A stretch of 59,775 nucleotides of DNA from Spirogloea muscicola. Its lineage: Eukaryota; Streptophyta; Zygnematophyceae; Spirogloeales; Spirogloeaceae. The stretch is taken from positions 253,078 to 312,852 of the forward strand of contig WELB01000158.1 in assembly GCA_009602725.1 (NCBI GenBank), in the 5' to 3' direction. Positions 1-12,389 of the stretch are shown here, piece by piece. Both the position numbers and the translations under genes were made by a program. Every line of letters starts with the position of its first letter. Position 1 is the stretch's first letter. Under the pieces are notes generated by a model, which searched no databases, was not told the DNA's origin, and worked only from the letters and a program-made list of their open reading frames with translations.

Positions 1-27
1 CGGCTGCTGGCCGTGCGCGGCGCGCCT

Positions 28-28
28 G

Positions 29-62
<34 letters not shown>
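28..62. repeat. GCC trinucleotide repeat
   Basis: A run of GCC triplets at the window edge. It could lie in an Arg/Ala-rich exon of a neighbouring gene, but too little sequence is visible to tell. Confidence 0.85.
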
Positions 63-63
<1 letters not shown>

Positions 64-102
64 GCTAGCAGCTCCAGTCCAGGGTGACAGTTGTCGTGCA
101 CA

Positions 103-160
103 GAGAGAAGGCGCGCGGTGCGCATGAACTTGAAAGGGAGGCCAATTCTAGCCTTAACAG
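103..160. repeat. dispersed repeat fragment (possible LTR piece)
   Basis: A motif with GCGCGCGG, GCGCATGAA and AGGGAGGCCAATTC also occurs near 51,395-51,436 and 52,196-52,246, in the degenerate gypsy region. It is probably a fragment of the same LTR-type repeat. Its boundaries are not defined. Confidence 0.5.
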
Positions 161-200
161 ATGTCCTGGTAACTGGGTAATGAGCTGGCTAAGGGGGACA

Positions 201-600
201 CTAATATCCCCGAGTAAGCACATGCATATCTGACAAGCTATACTGAGGCGCCAAACTACCACCACGGAAGCCATTAGCCTGGGCTAATGCACGACCAGCA
301 CGCTGGTGAATCGCGAGTGCTTGGGAGCGCTGCAGACTCAATGACAGCCTCATCCTATAGCATGCAATGATGGCTTTTGGGACGCTAGAATAGAAGAAAG
401 GGCTCGCCCATTGAGGATAGGGGCTGGACAAGCCAGCCCAAAAAAGAATGAACAAAGAACGAGAAGGGGGCCAGAGGAAGCCAGAGGAAGCGCTAAGAAA
501 CCAAAGCACACAAAGAAAGAAAGCAGCTACAAATCACTCAGTAACCCCTGCTAAGCAGCCGCAAATCAGAGAGGCTAGGGTCCTGGAAGTGGGGCTAGAA
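201..600 (-). mobile_element. two abutting LINE 3' ends
   Basis: Reading the minus strand, the first copy (about 600 to 388) has the end of the LINE ORF (SLSDLRLLSRGY-type terminus), a 3' UTR, the terminal hairpin (GGGCTGG, loop, CCAGCCC) and the tail containing CTCAATGGGCGAGCCC. A second, 5'-truncated copy follows at once (about 388 to 201). It encodes a divergent form of the same C-terminus (SLQRSQALAIHQRAGRALA, ending LTRGY). The head-to-tail arrangement suggests one copy inserted at the end of the other. Confidence 0.8.
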
Positions 601-774
601 TGGCCTAAGCTACCCGCCCGCCTACGTCGGCGGGCATCAACATGCAGTGCCAGGCGATGGAGGAGGGCAGACCACTTCGTTCCAGCACAGAGTGGTTTTA
701 CAACTGTACGTGAACGAGCTCACGTCGTCATACCCCTCGTTAGGTGGGTGCCTCTTTTCTAAGCTGCAAGTTAC

Positions 775-1010
775 TCACACTTGCGGCTCAACGGTCTATG
801 GCCCGCGCGCTACACCTGCGTGCTGGCAGAGCCCTCGCGGCTGCCTCTGGCTCTTTCCAGGGGACCGGCTTCCAGGAGCCTAGCGTCTCTGACCTGCGGC
901 TGCTTGGCAGGGGTCACTGGGTGATTCGTAACTGCTTTGTTTCTTTATGTGCTTGCTTTTCTTTGCGGCTGCTGACTCGAGGTTACTTAGCTCCGAATTC
1001 CTATTTGCTC
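775..1010 (+). mobile_element. LINE C-terminal fragment
   Basis: Encodes QRSMARALHLRAGRALAAAS and a DLRLLGRGH terminus, like the copies at 23.6-24.1 kb and 26.5 kb, then a related 3' UTR. No terminal hairpin is present, so the copy is truncated or rearranged at its 3' end. Between 1,010 and 1,414 nothing is recognised; this is the 3' flank of PAN2. Confidence 0.75.
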
Positions 1011-1414
1011 GCATAACTGTGTGGTTTTGGCGCCTCAATCTCAAGCTGCTCAGCCGCCTGCATGACGTAATTACGAGTAGCTGAGCCCAGCAAGCCTGAG
1101 TAGGGGCCCAACTGACTTGGGCGCCCAAAGCTGAGCCAGGAGGTACAAGGTATTCACGTTGGGTACACGGATGCTTGACACACACTTTTACTTGTATAAT
1201 GGACGCCCCTTTGCTCTCCTGAGGGGACACGATTTAAAGCAGCCATGTGATTCCTGGTGCATCTGGCGCTTGTGGGTCAACTAAGATGGACATGTAAAGT
1301 TTTATACACTTCAGATGCCTCATGGTGCATCTCAGCTATAAGCGGCCCTGCTCAGAGCATTTGTAAGTTGTGACAGCAAGCTGCCAACCATATGTGGACA
1401 TCCTACTGGCTCTG

Positions 1415-4400
1415 TCATGAATTCACGTGTGCTTGGAAGGGTTCCGTGGTTATTGTCGTGACATCACGGACAAACTCCCAACCATGCCTGCGGCCATACC
1501 GATAGATCTCCAGTAGCTGCAAAATGCTTGCACAAGTATCTTGAGTACGAACTTGGAGCTTCAAAGCCTTCATTTTCGTCAGACAATTGCAACAACTACC
1601 TACCAGCATTAATACGATAAGAAAACCATCAATGGATGAGTGCAGAGGCGAACAACAAGACAACATCTTGAATCAGATCATGTAGGCTGCTGCGTATATT
1701 GCCAACCTTTTCTTGGAACTCTCCAGAGGCTACTAGCTGCTTGTATTTCTCATACAAGCGAAGGGCCTAGACATGCACAAATCGGACAATCAGCAAGCAC
1801 AAAGCTGGCACATGACATCCCTCGTATTCAGCTTGCACTGCTCATGATAGTACCTCATGCAGAGCACAGTCAAGGTTACCTGTCCAACACACATAAGCAG
1901 GACCTTAATCCACAGCATAAGCAAATAATATTTCTATAACGTTGACTTCCTAGAGTCATAATGGACCTCACCGTGCAAGCGTCCTCTATGCTGTCATGAC
2001 TCTCTGATTGGATCTGAATCTGTACAAAGTGAAGCAGTCAAAGCAGTCATGCTTTCACCAGCTGCAGCCCCGTCTTTCCCTGTTTACACTTGCAGGAGGC
2101 TCTGGCTACGTAAGAACGATGACTCATATACCACATACCCAGATACAGAGATCTCTCATGCTTAAGTCTTTCTCATGTGGACGCGAAACAGGTGACTTGA
2201 AAGCATTCTGCCACAAGTTGCCATACATTGAGGAGATAGGACGCGAGGAAGCGTAGAGAGAGCTTGCGCTGCCGCTTCAAGTGGAATAAATCCACTGTGT
2301 CCACGACCTGCACCAGGTTTGTGCATCAGCTTGCGCTTCATTCTGGGTGCATGCACAGCAGGACACCTGTCCCAGACACATTCTCAGAGAGAAGCACTGT
2401 GGCCAAGGCCTTGCACTTGCTAAGCATCTGCGCAGCATGCCATGTCCAGTCCCTGAATGGCAGGCAGTTTAAATTCTTCCAGTTAATTTCACTCACCTGA
2501 TCACGTGGTACCACAATGTTGATCATGCGGAAGTCTTTCTTCAAGCCGTGACCCACAAAGCGGCAGCCCTTGTCTACCTGCAACCAGTGAAGCCTTTCAG
2601 ATGTCACAAGCAAGGTCGAAGTCTTCAAGACCATCAGTGTAAGACTCTTAGCCACTAATTGCATTTGTGCCTCGTCGATACGATCTTGATTGTGGTCCAA
2701 CTAAATGCACCGTACTCCTGCTTGCACCTTGGAAAGAGCAATCTGCAGTATGCATTCACACGACTTGATCGAAAGATTCAAGGGACAACAAGGGCACCCT
2801 AATGGCACGAGTTTCACTTATGAGCGTGGAGGAAAGCACACCAGAAACCGGAGCTTGAGGTAGGCCTTCTTGAGAGTTGTGACGGGATGTTTAGAGGAAC
2901 TCGGGTCCTGAGACAAGGTCAAGCAGGATGACAAGAGTTAATGGGATCATGCTCGTGACAAGCTGCTCAGCAGTCGTGCCGGCGTCCTTGGACTAGCTGG
3001 AGCGGACAGATCCGGGAGACAGAACATGGATACAGGAGATCATCACAGAAGAGAATCTGTGGGTGCCAATGACATTGATTGACATTTATTGACATTCATA
3101 CGTCCTCTGGAAGAATCTCTGCTCAGCCTGGCCCCTACTGTCCACAGCCATGAGCCATAGATGTGGCTATTGCCCAGGACAACATCATGCATGGGTGGCA
3201 TCTGACCAGGTCACCAGGAACAATGCCAGAGAAGCGTGTAAGGTAGTCATGAACTGGCTCCACCTGCCCCACAGCAAATCCGAGTGTGAGGTCCACTGAG
3301 CCACATGCACAGCGTCCGCCAATGCTTCACTTACGGTACTCGCAAAAACACAATGATCAGACAAATCTTGCATGCAGACAAAGCAAGTGATAGAAGCTCT
3401 CAGAGCCTGAAAAGTCAGTGAACCCATACAGGCTACTGAACGCTTGTCGCATTGGTTTCAGTGAAGCCCACCGTTCGGATGTAGTCGTCAACACAGCAGA
3501 TGCCTGAGTGAGGTCCATCTCCTCTGACCTGCTTGCAACAGACAGCAATGCTTAAATTGCAGAAGGCATGAGGCCTAAGTCGCACTCTTATGGAGCCGTT
3601 GTCAATGAGGACTCTGAGATCATCATGCTGATGATGTGAAAGTGACAAGGTGATAGTCCCTAGAATTGTGCATAGCCCAAACTTGGAACAATTGTCAGCT
3701 GTCTATGTCACGGCAAGCATAAGAATGGGTGATGTAGCAGTGGAACCTGCAACCTACCACGCTCACTCTCGCAAGGGCAAGACGGGCAGGCCGTTTGAGG
3801 TACTCAACCCCACTGCCATCGATCTCCTACAGTCCAGCAAGCACACCTGTCACGGTAATCAGCCCCTGGGCTAATCTTCGTCACCTCTGTGCTTGTGAAT
3901 GAAGAAAATACATAATATCCGACTATGCAGGTACTGACAAGCAGCAAGACCACAACAGCCCGACCGTGATGCCTGCACAATGAGCAAGGAATACCTTTGC
4001 AGCAGGAGACAAGGCAACAAACTCCGCATCTATTCCAAGCAACATCCCCTGCCAGAGAACATACCAAAGGTTGCAATTTCAGAAGTTTGATTCAGCCACA
4101 ACAGTTTCCGGCACATCTGCTGCACGAGTTGGTGTAATTGTTCTAGCTGCTGATAAGGCATGAGGTGAAAGGATATGGAGAACTTTCTCAAATATGCACC
4201 AAGGAAGCATCTACTCACTGGTCCCAGCTGCTCCTTGGAGAGGTCCACAGGCCACAATGAAGGGGCTGCGTTCTGATGGGTGAATTGTTGCCGAGGCCTC
4301 TGAGAAGACTCCGCCATCAGATGCTGAAATAATGTGTCTGGAATTGGGGAAGAGAAAGTGGGATTCTGGAAGAGATGAAGTACAGGGCACAATTAGTCAC

Positions 4401-7400
4401 AAGGAGGACCTTCAGCTCTGAATAGAATAGCAACACTCCAGTGAGCCAGGGAGCACAGTGACTGAAGTACATAATGAAAGCTGCTGGTGGATTCTGCACA
4501 GCAAGCTGCAAAAGGGAATCAGATGGTGACCTGTGACCGAGATAAGCTTAGATGGAGCTGTCTGGGCAGGTGCTGCGAGGATGAAGGTGGCGGTACTGTG
4601 AGAGGGGAGCGCCACTGCTCTCTTTCCGACTCTGACAGGATGCCCGGAGTCGCACTCGGGCTGTCGCCGAACGACTGCGTCTGGTCGAACTTCGACACCT
4701 CTGCAACCTGGGCGTAGTACAGCAAGCAGGGGATCTTCCTCTTGCCGTAGAAGCTAACCTGTTCAGCGAAATATTTTGTACAGAGGTCAGGAGCACAAGG
4801 TGCAAATCTAAAGACATGCTACTGGGGCTTCTTTGTTGACAGATCATGAGGACAACTACTGCAACTGCAGGAAGGTTGGTGCAGCCGGACATTACCGCTT
4901 CCTGGGCGGGTGTTGCAGTTATACAGAAGTCGTTGAAGAGCATCCAGTTGCTCTTGGCTGCCGAGGGGGGCCCCGGTGACCCACTGGCACTTGGCGACCC
5001 CAGCGCCACTGCCATCCCAGCTGCCGGAGGTGCACTCAGAGCAGCGGCAGCGGCGGTGACGGTCCTCTCAGCGTGGCTCGTGTCGGCGTGCATGCTTTGG
5101 CCAACAGCTGAAGAGGATCTGCTTATTGGTCTCAAGTGAAGCGGCGAGAGCGTCGGGGAGAAGTGGCCCGACGACCCCGGAGACTGCATGAGACTTCTGC
5201 CCTCCAGGTACGACCTTGGTATCTGCATTGGTATTCAGATACCACGCAATCTTGACTTTTCTCCTTGAAACCACGCAAGACAAGAGGCCTTCATGCAAAT
5301 ATTGGTTCAACATGCAAGTTTTGCACTCCAAGGAGGGTGTCCATAATATCAACTGGAGCTCCATCCGAGATAAGAAAGGGCTTCGCACTTTGATGTGAGC
5401 AACAAGGTGGCCATCGTACGCCGCTGAAGCCTCGTCAGTGCGCGGGCCCTCTTCAAGATTGTCCCTTATGTTTGCAACCATAGCCGTCAGCTCATACACA
5501 GCTCTGACCACCTCACTTTTGCTCCCGTTATTGCTAGGAGAGCCTAATGTCTTGGTGCTGGGCGAAGTTGCAGCGATCTGCTCACCATCATTTACACGGT
5601 ATTAGTTGGACTTGAGTTGATCTGAACAATGCATTCGTTTTGTGGAGAAGCCCCACCATGCGAACAGCTGAAGGAGCACAAGGCTTCTTGACCAGGCATG
5701 CGACGGCTAGCTGTACCAAGGTACCTCAGAAACCAAAACAGCCTTGCGATCAACGTCAGTGACAATCTCGATGTGGAAAGGGAGCCAATGCTTGCTTGTT
5801 CTCTGCCTCAGTGGCGTATGCGTAATGTCCTCCTTGGTCTGCCAGTAGGACAGCTCTGCCTCGGAGTGCACGCAGCAATTGACTATGAGAATCTTCGGGA
5901 GAACCTGGGGCACCTTCACCTGCACAACGGGCACCAATTTGAGCATCGTCCACTAGTTGCGTGCTCATCGCACAGAGGAACTTGATGTCATTAGTATCAT
6001 ACTTCTACCTTTGCCAGAGCAGGCAGGGGTCAAGGCAGCCATGAGTGTGCCAGCGCCTGCATGCAGCTCACTTGATGCACATGCTGGTAACCTCGGCACT
6101 GCTGACACCAGGCGCGCATATCCTCCTGCCGGCAAAGGCTCCTCTCGAGAATCTGAGCGAAGGTACTTGCATGAGCTGCCTGCGCAGGATACTGAACGAA
6201 AACAATCACAGTTAGCCACTCAAGTGGTCCCGTGTGACTGTCATCATGATCCTTTGGTCCTCAGGTGGCCACACCAGTGGTGCATCTTACACGTATGTAG
6301 CTTCAGGTCAGCTCCACTATGTCTCTGCAATCATTACTGCTTCACATCCTTCACAGGACCAGCTGCACCAGTTGCTCAAGCTACATTTAACACACATGCT
6401 GCAGTTCCTCGTTCCTTGCATGGCAGCTGAATTGCCCGCCAGTACCTGAAGGTCAACTTGGAAGGACCTCCTTTCTTGCACGACCTCATGGGAGGACCTC
6501 ATGCACTGCAAGCAAACCGCCAAAGCAAAGCTGGACTCAATCACAACAAGCCTGATAGTAAGTGCACACAAATTGTGCTCCAAGTCTACAAGTTCCACTG
6601 CCACGGTTTGCAGCTGGCCAATGGGGCGGCACAAAGATACAACACGTGGCTTCTTGTAGCAGGCAATTGTACACAAGATGATGCATGTGGGAATTGCACA
6701 TGGGGGCCACCATCATCATTGCAACATTTACAGCAAATATGTACAACATGCTAATGTACCCAGGGGCTTTGAAAGCAAGCAAGTCAGGTCAAAAGATCTA
6801 GGCTTGCAATGGAGGTGCAGTTCACTTTGGTGCTGCTTATGAGAGACATGCCAAACAGCTGGTCCGTGATGGCTTCCTCGGGTAGGACCCCCGGACCATC
6901 CCCCTCACGCACAGCACCCGCTTCCTTGTGCAGCTGTGAATGCACTTGAGCAATGTCAACAGTGCACAAGTGCAGCACACGACCATGGCCAGGTTCTGAG
7001 GTCCAAGGCTTAGGGGTCACATCTCAGCAGAAGCTTGCTGCTGTCCACAGCGGATGCCACCCAGACGGCGAACTTCAACAAGGAATAAGTAGGTGAAATG
7101 AGGTGGACAGAGCAACAGTCACCTGCTCCAGGAGGAACCTCGACAACGCCTGGATCCTCTTTGAGACCGACCTCTCCTTGAAATTCTTGTACTCGTCGGG
7201 GCCCTCAACCAGACCCAGCGCCACGGCCTCCTTAATTTGCCTTAATGCCCGGAGGAGATTGGTTGGCTGAAGGACCCATAGATCACAGTTGACGCACAAA
7301 ACGAGGTCAGTGCAACTGCATGGCAACTGCTTGAGAGATGAGCACATGCTGTCAACTTGATAAATCGTACAGCTCCAAGAGGCCTAAGGGCAGGCACCTG

Positions 7401-10400
7401 GCATGTGTCGCCCTCGGCAAGGTCGAGCATGTGCAGCACAAAGCCGAGCTCGCACGTAAGGCAAATTTCCACCTCACAGACATGGGATGTGACCGCTGCC
7501 CTTAGCGCAGGGATGAAGTAGAGCACCTGCCAGAAATGCATGAAACACAAGTATTGACCCACATGCTCTTTCACAGAGGCACTGACACTGCCTGTGTAAG
7601 CTCCAACTGACTGGCTCCTGACTAAGGTGGGGAGCAAGATTCTCAAGTTGGGGTCCAATGTTAAAGTTGGGCTTACAATCAGAGCTGTAGGATAGACTTA
7701 AGGGCACTAGGCAGTCAGGCTTGTGGGCTGTCATGGCTGGACGGCCTTGCGACTGGCCTGAAGGAGGGCGTTGCAGTAGCTGTTGAGGACGTCGTTTTCA
7801 AGGCCTGCAAAGCGCGTGCGGTTGTAGTAGCTGAAGTCGAACTCCTCAAACTTGTGCAAGCGTGACTGCTTGATCTCCACGTGGCCATAGCCCTTGGGCA
7901 GCCGGGGCGGCCTGGCAAAGGGCTGCCCCAGGGCATCCACGCCCACTGCCTGCCCACCTACATTGCTGCTGTTGCCGCCCTCTCCGTTATGCATCCACCA
8001 GTTGTCCTGCAGGACATCCATCGCTGCTGTCCGCCAGCTCAGGCTTCAGCTCAATTAAGCTCTACAAGTGGCTTGCGGGCTTTGGCAATCCACGCTCAAT
8101 GGCCAACGTGTATTAGTCCAGTCCAGTATTAGTAGTGTGCAGTGGCTCACTCCGAAGTTGTTGGTGGAAATCACAAGCAACAAAGGACTTATGTTACTTA
8201 TTGGGCTCATCTTTCAAACAAACAACTACGCGATCCAAGGGGGCGAGAAGCAGACGATGGTACCTTGAGCTGCCGGCGGGTATTGCGAAGCGCCGTCACG
8301 GCGCGCATGGCCTTGCCATAAGGCAGGCCGCGGCGCCAGCGGGGATTCTGCACGTAGCCGACGAAGTCCACAACGTTCATCTGCTCAAGGAGTTCACCGT
8401 CGATGGTGCGAGGGGGCATCCCCACTGAGAAGCTCTGATTGGGGTCAAGCATCGATAGAGGCATCTCATCTGTCACCGGCCTGCATCCTCACAAGATTGG
8501 CAAAACGGTGTGAATGTGATAGCAATGGAGCACCAGATGATTGGCAACCAGACCAAGCCATACTCAAGTCCATCACTTCAAGGGGGTGGCAGTATTGGCA
8601 AAACAAAGGCAAACCCAACGTAACATCAATGGACTTGTGGACTACAAGAACAAGTCTATGCAGAATACAAGTCCAAGATGTTGGGGAGATTTTGAAGCGC
8701 GCCGTGCCACCTGGAAGCGAGGGCGAAGGAGTCGGCCTCGCCGAGTGCGAAGACGGGCGCAGGGTGGTCGGCGCCCTCAATCGGCTGCGAGAAGAGGTTT
8801 ACGCGGCCAGATGCGCTTGCTCCCCACAGGTGCACGTAACCGCCGGCGTCGCCGAATGCAACCAGCTGGCCAGAGCTGCTGATGTCTGCGGCGAGCAGCG
8901 CGTCGCCCTCACAGTCCACCTGCCAGTCCCAGAACTCGCCGGCTCAGCGCCGCTGCCAACGAACTAGCAGCAGGGCCACACGAGCTCTGCCGCGCTGCAG
9001 CCTACCGCCTCCGAGAAACGGCCGAGCTTGTACTCCCAGTACCTTTGCAGGCACTCATTGTTACCGGGAACTTAATGAAGAGCCAGGACTAAAGACAATC
9101 TCAAGAAGGAACAAAGAGCAGCAAAAGTACCTCACAGGTAGAGCGCAGTTCTGCACTCTGCAATATGCTTCTGCACTTACTTGTTGATGGGGTTTATCGT
9201 TTTGCAAAGACAGGAGAGACATTCTACCTGGTACTGGTGAAAAGAGAGCCCACTGCCCTGTACATCAGTGAGCACGACTGCGCCACTGGCTGAGGCGATG
9301 AGCAACACGGAGGAGAAGGTGGGGTGGAACTTGAGCACTGACGGGCCCGGTGCAAAGGGCACGTGTGTCAGCGCACGCGCCGTCTGCCGCACGTCGAATA
9401 CCTGCAGGAGTTGGTGCCATGAAGCCTATACAATCAGGCTGAACCTACATTGCGAGCTCTGAGAATGTGACAATCCTCTGCCATTGCCACCTCAGCCATG
9501 TGAGCAATGCAGAAGCCTGGGATGTGGAGGAGGCTGCGTGGAGGGCTCGACGGCACCCGCCTTGACGAGGGGGTCAGCATAGAGCTGCCCCAAGCGGCGC
9601 GCGACGCCGCACGTCGCCAGGAGGTCGCCGCGCAGCTCGACGGCGGTCACGCCGCCCGAGTGCGCCTCCAGCGCCGCCTCGCTGCGGCCCGAGCGCACGT
9701 CCACCAGCGCCACCTCGCCGGCCACGCCGCCGAGCGCCAGCAGCCGCCCGTTGCTGCGCAGCGTGCCCACGCCCTGGCTGCACACCAGCTGCCGCGCATG
9801 GCCCGAGGTGGCTGCACGACCGTAAGCGTGTCATCCTCGCGCAGGGGCTTCAGAGTATAGGGTTTAGGATTTAGGGTCAGGGATTGGCGTCGCCATGCCA
9901 CCAAGGCAGGCGCTCAGAGTGGTTGCCATCGACAGGATGAGTGCCACTGAGCTGGTGCATCGTGTCCAAAGCGGTAACAAATATGACATATGAATATATT
10001 GTTGACAGATTGAGTGCCGTTGGGGCTGGTTCATAATCTCCAAAGCAGTGACATGGCCGGCTTGCTGCGAATACCGGAATTGGCAGGGGAGGCCGCCGGG
10101 CGAGGACCGGAGCGCTCACCTGGGAGGCGGCGCGCGCGGCGTGGAGGTCGAAGAGCGTGACGCGGCGCTCGCTGTGACCGATGGCCACGCGCGGCCCGCC
10201 GGGCTTCTCCCAGTCGCAGCACAGCATGTCCGCCTGCGGCGCCACGTCCCTGCGGCGGCCATGGCCATGACAGCGGCGGCGGCGGCGGGCTCAGCACAAC
10301 GGCAAGTAAGAGGGCAGGCGGCCGCCGGCACATCCGCCGGCGGCGGCGGCGGCGGCGGCGGAGGCGGCGACCTGGCACAGAGGAGCGGGAGGCCGCCGCG

Positions 10401-10522
10401 GGCGTGGAGGCAGACGGCGTCGGCGCTGAGGGAGAGGACGCCATCGGCGCAGGCCAGGAGGCCGGCGACCGGCGCGGCGTGGCCGCGGAAGGCGGCAAGA
10501 TAGAGGGGTACATATGGTAGAC
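1415..10522 (-). CDS. PAN2: PAN2, catalytic subunit of the PAN2-PAN3 poly(A) nuclease (5' incomplete)
   Basis: Shortens mRNA poly(A) tails in the cytoplasm together with PAN3. About 27 exons can be chained in phase. WD40 part: 10522-10372, 10249-10120, ~9815-9561, 9401-9228, 8920-8711. Linker with the FVGYVQNPR motif: 8480-8264. Inactive ubiquitin-hydrolase-like domain (RFAGLENDVLNSYCNALLQ): ~8013-7758, 7526-7398, 7266-7123, 6933-6826, 6505-6446, 6179-6072, 5919-5725, 5577-5389, ~5040-4850, 4758-~4531, 4365-4219. Exonuclease: 4048-3995 (GIDAEFV), 3826-3758, 3528-3472, 3263-3207, 2907-2842, 2577-2497 (FVGHGLKKDFR), 2307-2227, 2019-1972 (SHDSIEDA), 1766-1707, 1516-1415. The DEDD residues are all present, so the enzyme should be active. 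About the first 100 residues of the family are not found, and the 5' side runs into LINE fragments. Two introns use GC donors (after 9561 and 7758). The exon edges marked ~ are uncertain. Confidence 0.93.
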
Positions 10523-10579
10523 CTTAGCGAGCGAGCGGAGAGACGGAGCGGGCAGCAACAAGTTCTGATAAAACGCGGA

Positions 10580-10625
10580 CCATTTACTGTGACAGGCCAG
10601 CCCAAATTGATTGACATGATCTAAA
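10580..10625 (-). mobile_element. LINE hairpin-tail fragment
   Basis: The minus strand reads TTGGGCTGGCCTGTCACAG, the tail-hairpin signature, immediately upstream of the first PAN2 exon that can be recognised. Confidence 0.55.
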
Positions 10626-10679
10626 GGGGCCAGAAAGCGCAAACCACGCAGCTATGCATGTGGCTACTGTGAATGGGTG

Positions 10680-11090
10680 CTCAATTATGCAAAGGGCGGA
10701 AGCGAGCGGCGAGACGAGCTGGCGATGGATGTTTATGGGGACTTCAGGAACTGGTGGCAAGACCTTCTCCAGCAGCTTGCACGGCAGGTGATATCCAGAC
10801 GTCATCAAAGTGAGCAGCTCGCTTCTATGCCGCTAGGTCGCTCAGGCGTTCTGGATGCGTCTACAATCTCGCTCCAGCGTCCCAGGCATTTGCAGTGCAT
10901 TGCGGCTGGCTGCGCTCTGGCTGCTGCTTCTTGCTTTTGACGCTGTGACTACCTTCTCACTCAGAGCTACTGTAGATGGCGGCTGCTGACTAGTGGTCAT
11001 TGAGCACCATTCGTTGTAGCCACTTAAGTAGCTGTATGCTGTAGTAATTTCCGACCTTTTTGGACCTTGTCCACCCTGTTGGGCTCGCCT
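10680..11090 (+). mobile_element. decayed LINE C-terminal fragment
   Basis: The reading frame contains DELAMDVYGDFRNWW, LLQQLARQVISRRH and ISLQRPRHLQ, a divergent form of the LINE segment VPLAVDVHGALG, DLLARLARRAVSRR and LSVSLQRS seen at 54.0 kb. A later in-frame RLLTSGH-like end follows a stop. It belongs to the repeat cluster in the PAN2-HIT4 divergent 5' region. Confidence 0.65.
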
Positions 11091-11194
11091 TTGTTATGAT
11101 TATCGCACACGTTTGGGTCGAAGATTCAATCCTTGAGGAAGAGAAGCAGCTCTTCCAGCTCTTCCATATCCTCCGGCTCCTTCAGACCTTGTTC

Positions 11195-11485
11195 ATTTCG
11201 GCTTGTGGGCTGGCTATTCACATGGCCCAAGCCTTGCATCTGCGTGCTGACCGTTCTCTAGCTGCAGCCTCTGAATGCCTCTGTTTTTCGTCAGGGGAAT
11301 TGCCTTCCGGCTGCTATTCTTTGTGATTTGCGGCTCCTCACTAGACGTGACTAAGTGCTTTTTCTACTGGGAAAGCTTTGAGACAGCGGTTTATGGCAAC
11401 TCGGACCTTGTCAATAACATTTCTGGCTGGCTGTTCGCAGCCCTTGCTCCCTTTAGGGGAGCCACTTTCTTTCTCTTTGCTCACT
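11195..11485 (+). mobile_element. LINE 3' end with hairpin tail
   Basis: Encodes MAQALHLRADRSLAAAS, then a frameshifted terminus, a 3' UTR and a variant tail (GGCTGGCTGTTCGCAGCC, then CCCTTTAGGGGAGCCACTTTC). Confidence 0.75.
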
Positions 11486-11594
11486 AGGGGATGTTGAGCA
11501 GTCAGTGGCACTTGAGTCGCTGTGTGCTTAAGCACTTTTCTGGTCCCTTCGAGCTTTGTGCATTCTTTTATTGGCTGCCCAACCACAGCAATGC

Positions 11595-11690
11595 CCTCCA
11601 CTGGAGAAATTAACAGCTCTTCCAATGTAGGGCAATGGGTGTGAGAGGCCAGCCAACTGAATGTACAATGTCTGAAATGGCCGGAAGGTG
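11595..11690 (-). mobile_element. LINE hairpin-tail fragment
   Basis: The minus strand reads GGCTGGCCTCTCACA followed by CCCATTGCCCTACATTGG, the second tail subtype also seen at 23,478-23,518. Its 5' limit is not defined; related sequence may continue to about 11,815. Confidence 0.6.
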
Positions 11691-11814
11691 CAAAAGCAAG
11701 AAAGGACTCTCCATGACTTCTGCGAGAAAATAGAGGACTTTACTGGAAAAAGTCTTTTGTTCTCTCTTTTCCTTGTACTCTCCTCTCTCCCAGATTCCGC
11801 CATCGGTTAGCAAC

Positions 11815-12015
11815 CTCTATGTGCTGACTCGTGGTCACTGAGCGGGTCAGTGCGCTTGCCTTTGTAATTGGCCACTCATGCCATTATCACACAATACAAC
11901 ACACTCCACTTCCTTCTCTCACTCGCCTTCGTGGACTGGCCTTTTACCTTGTCCACTCTTTTCGGGCTGGCTTTCCAGCCCATATCCTCAATGGGCGAGC
12001 CCTTTCTTCTTTTCA
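11815..12015 (+). mobile_element. LINE 3' end with hairpin tail
   Basis: Begins with a LTRGH stop, then a 3' UTR with TTGTCCACTCTTTT, the hairpin GGGCTGGCTTTCCAGCCC and the tail TATCCTCAATGGGCGAGCCC. Confidence 0.8.
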
Positions 12016-12142
12016 CGGCCCCCCGCCACTTTTGGATGAGCTTGCTTCTTTGACAACCGTCGCTGCCGCTAGAAGCAGCGCTGTTGCAGAAGGGACGAGG
12101 GCTGTGAAAGGGTTTCCGGTAAGCGCTTCTCGATGCCTTCTG

Positions 12143-12239
12143 GGCTGGCTTTTCGCAGCCCTTGCCCCCATTGGGAGTGCCACTTCTTTCTTTCTTCGGA
12201 CATTGGCAATACTTGACGGGCTGGCTGTTCACAGCCCTC
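12143..12239 (+). mobile_element. two tandem LINE tails
   Basis: A second-subtype tail (GGGCTGGCTTTTCGCAGCCC, then CCCCATTGGGAGTGCCACTTC) is followed by another hairpin start (GGGCTGGCTGTTCACAGCCC) that runs directly into the N and CT repeat. Confidence 0.75.
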
Positions 12240-12240
12240 N

Positions 12241-12303
<63 letters not shown>

Positions 12304-12330
12304 CCTCCCTCCCTCCCCCTCCTCTCTCTC
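12240..12330. repeat. CT microsatellite with assembly N
   Basis: One N at 12,240, then a pure CT run to about 12,298, then CCCT units. It sits directly after a LINE tail and 60 bases before the first recognised HIT4 exon. Its true length is probably unresolved. Confidence 0.9.
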
Positions 12331-12389
12331 ACTAGTTTTGCCTCCTACTCTTCCTCCAGCCACTCACTTCATCCCACCGGCCGGCGCAG

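Noticed and set aside
10031-10642. 203-codon ORF over the PAN2 5' region
   Set aside because: It is a shadow frame; the WD40-like PAN2 frame is different and splices at 10,372 and 10,249.
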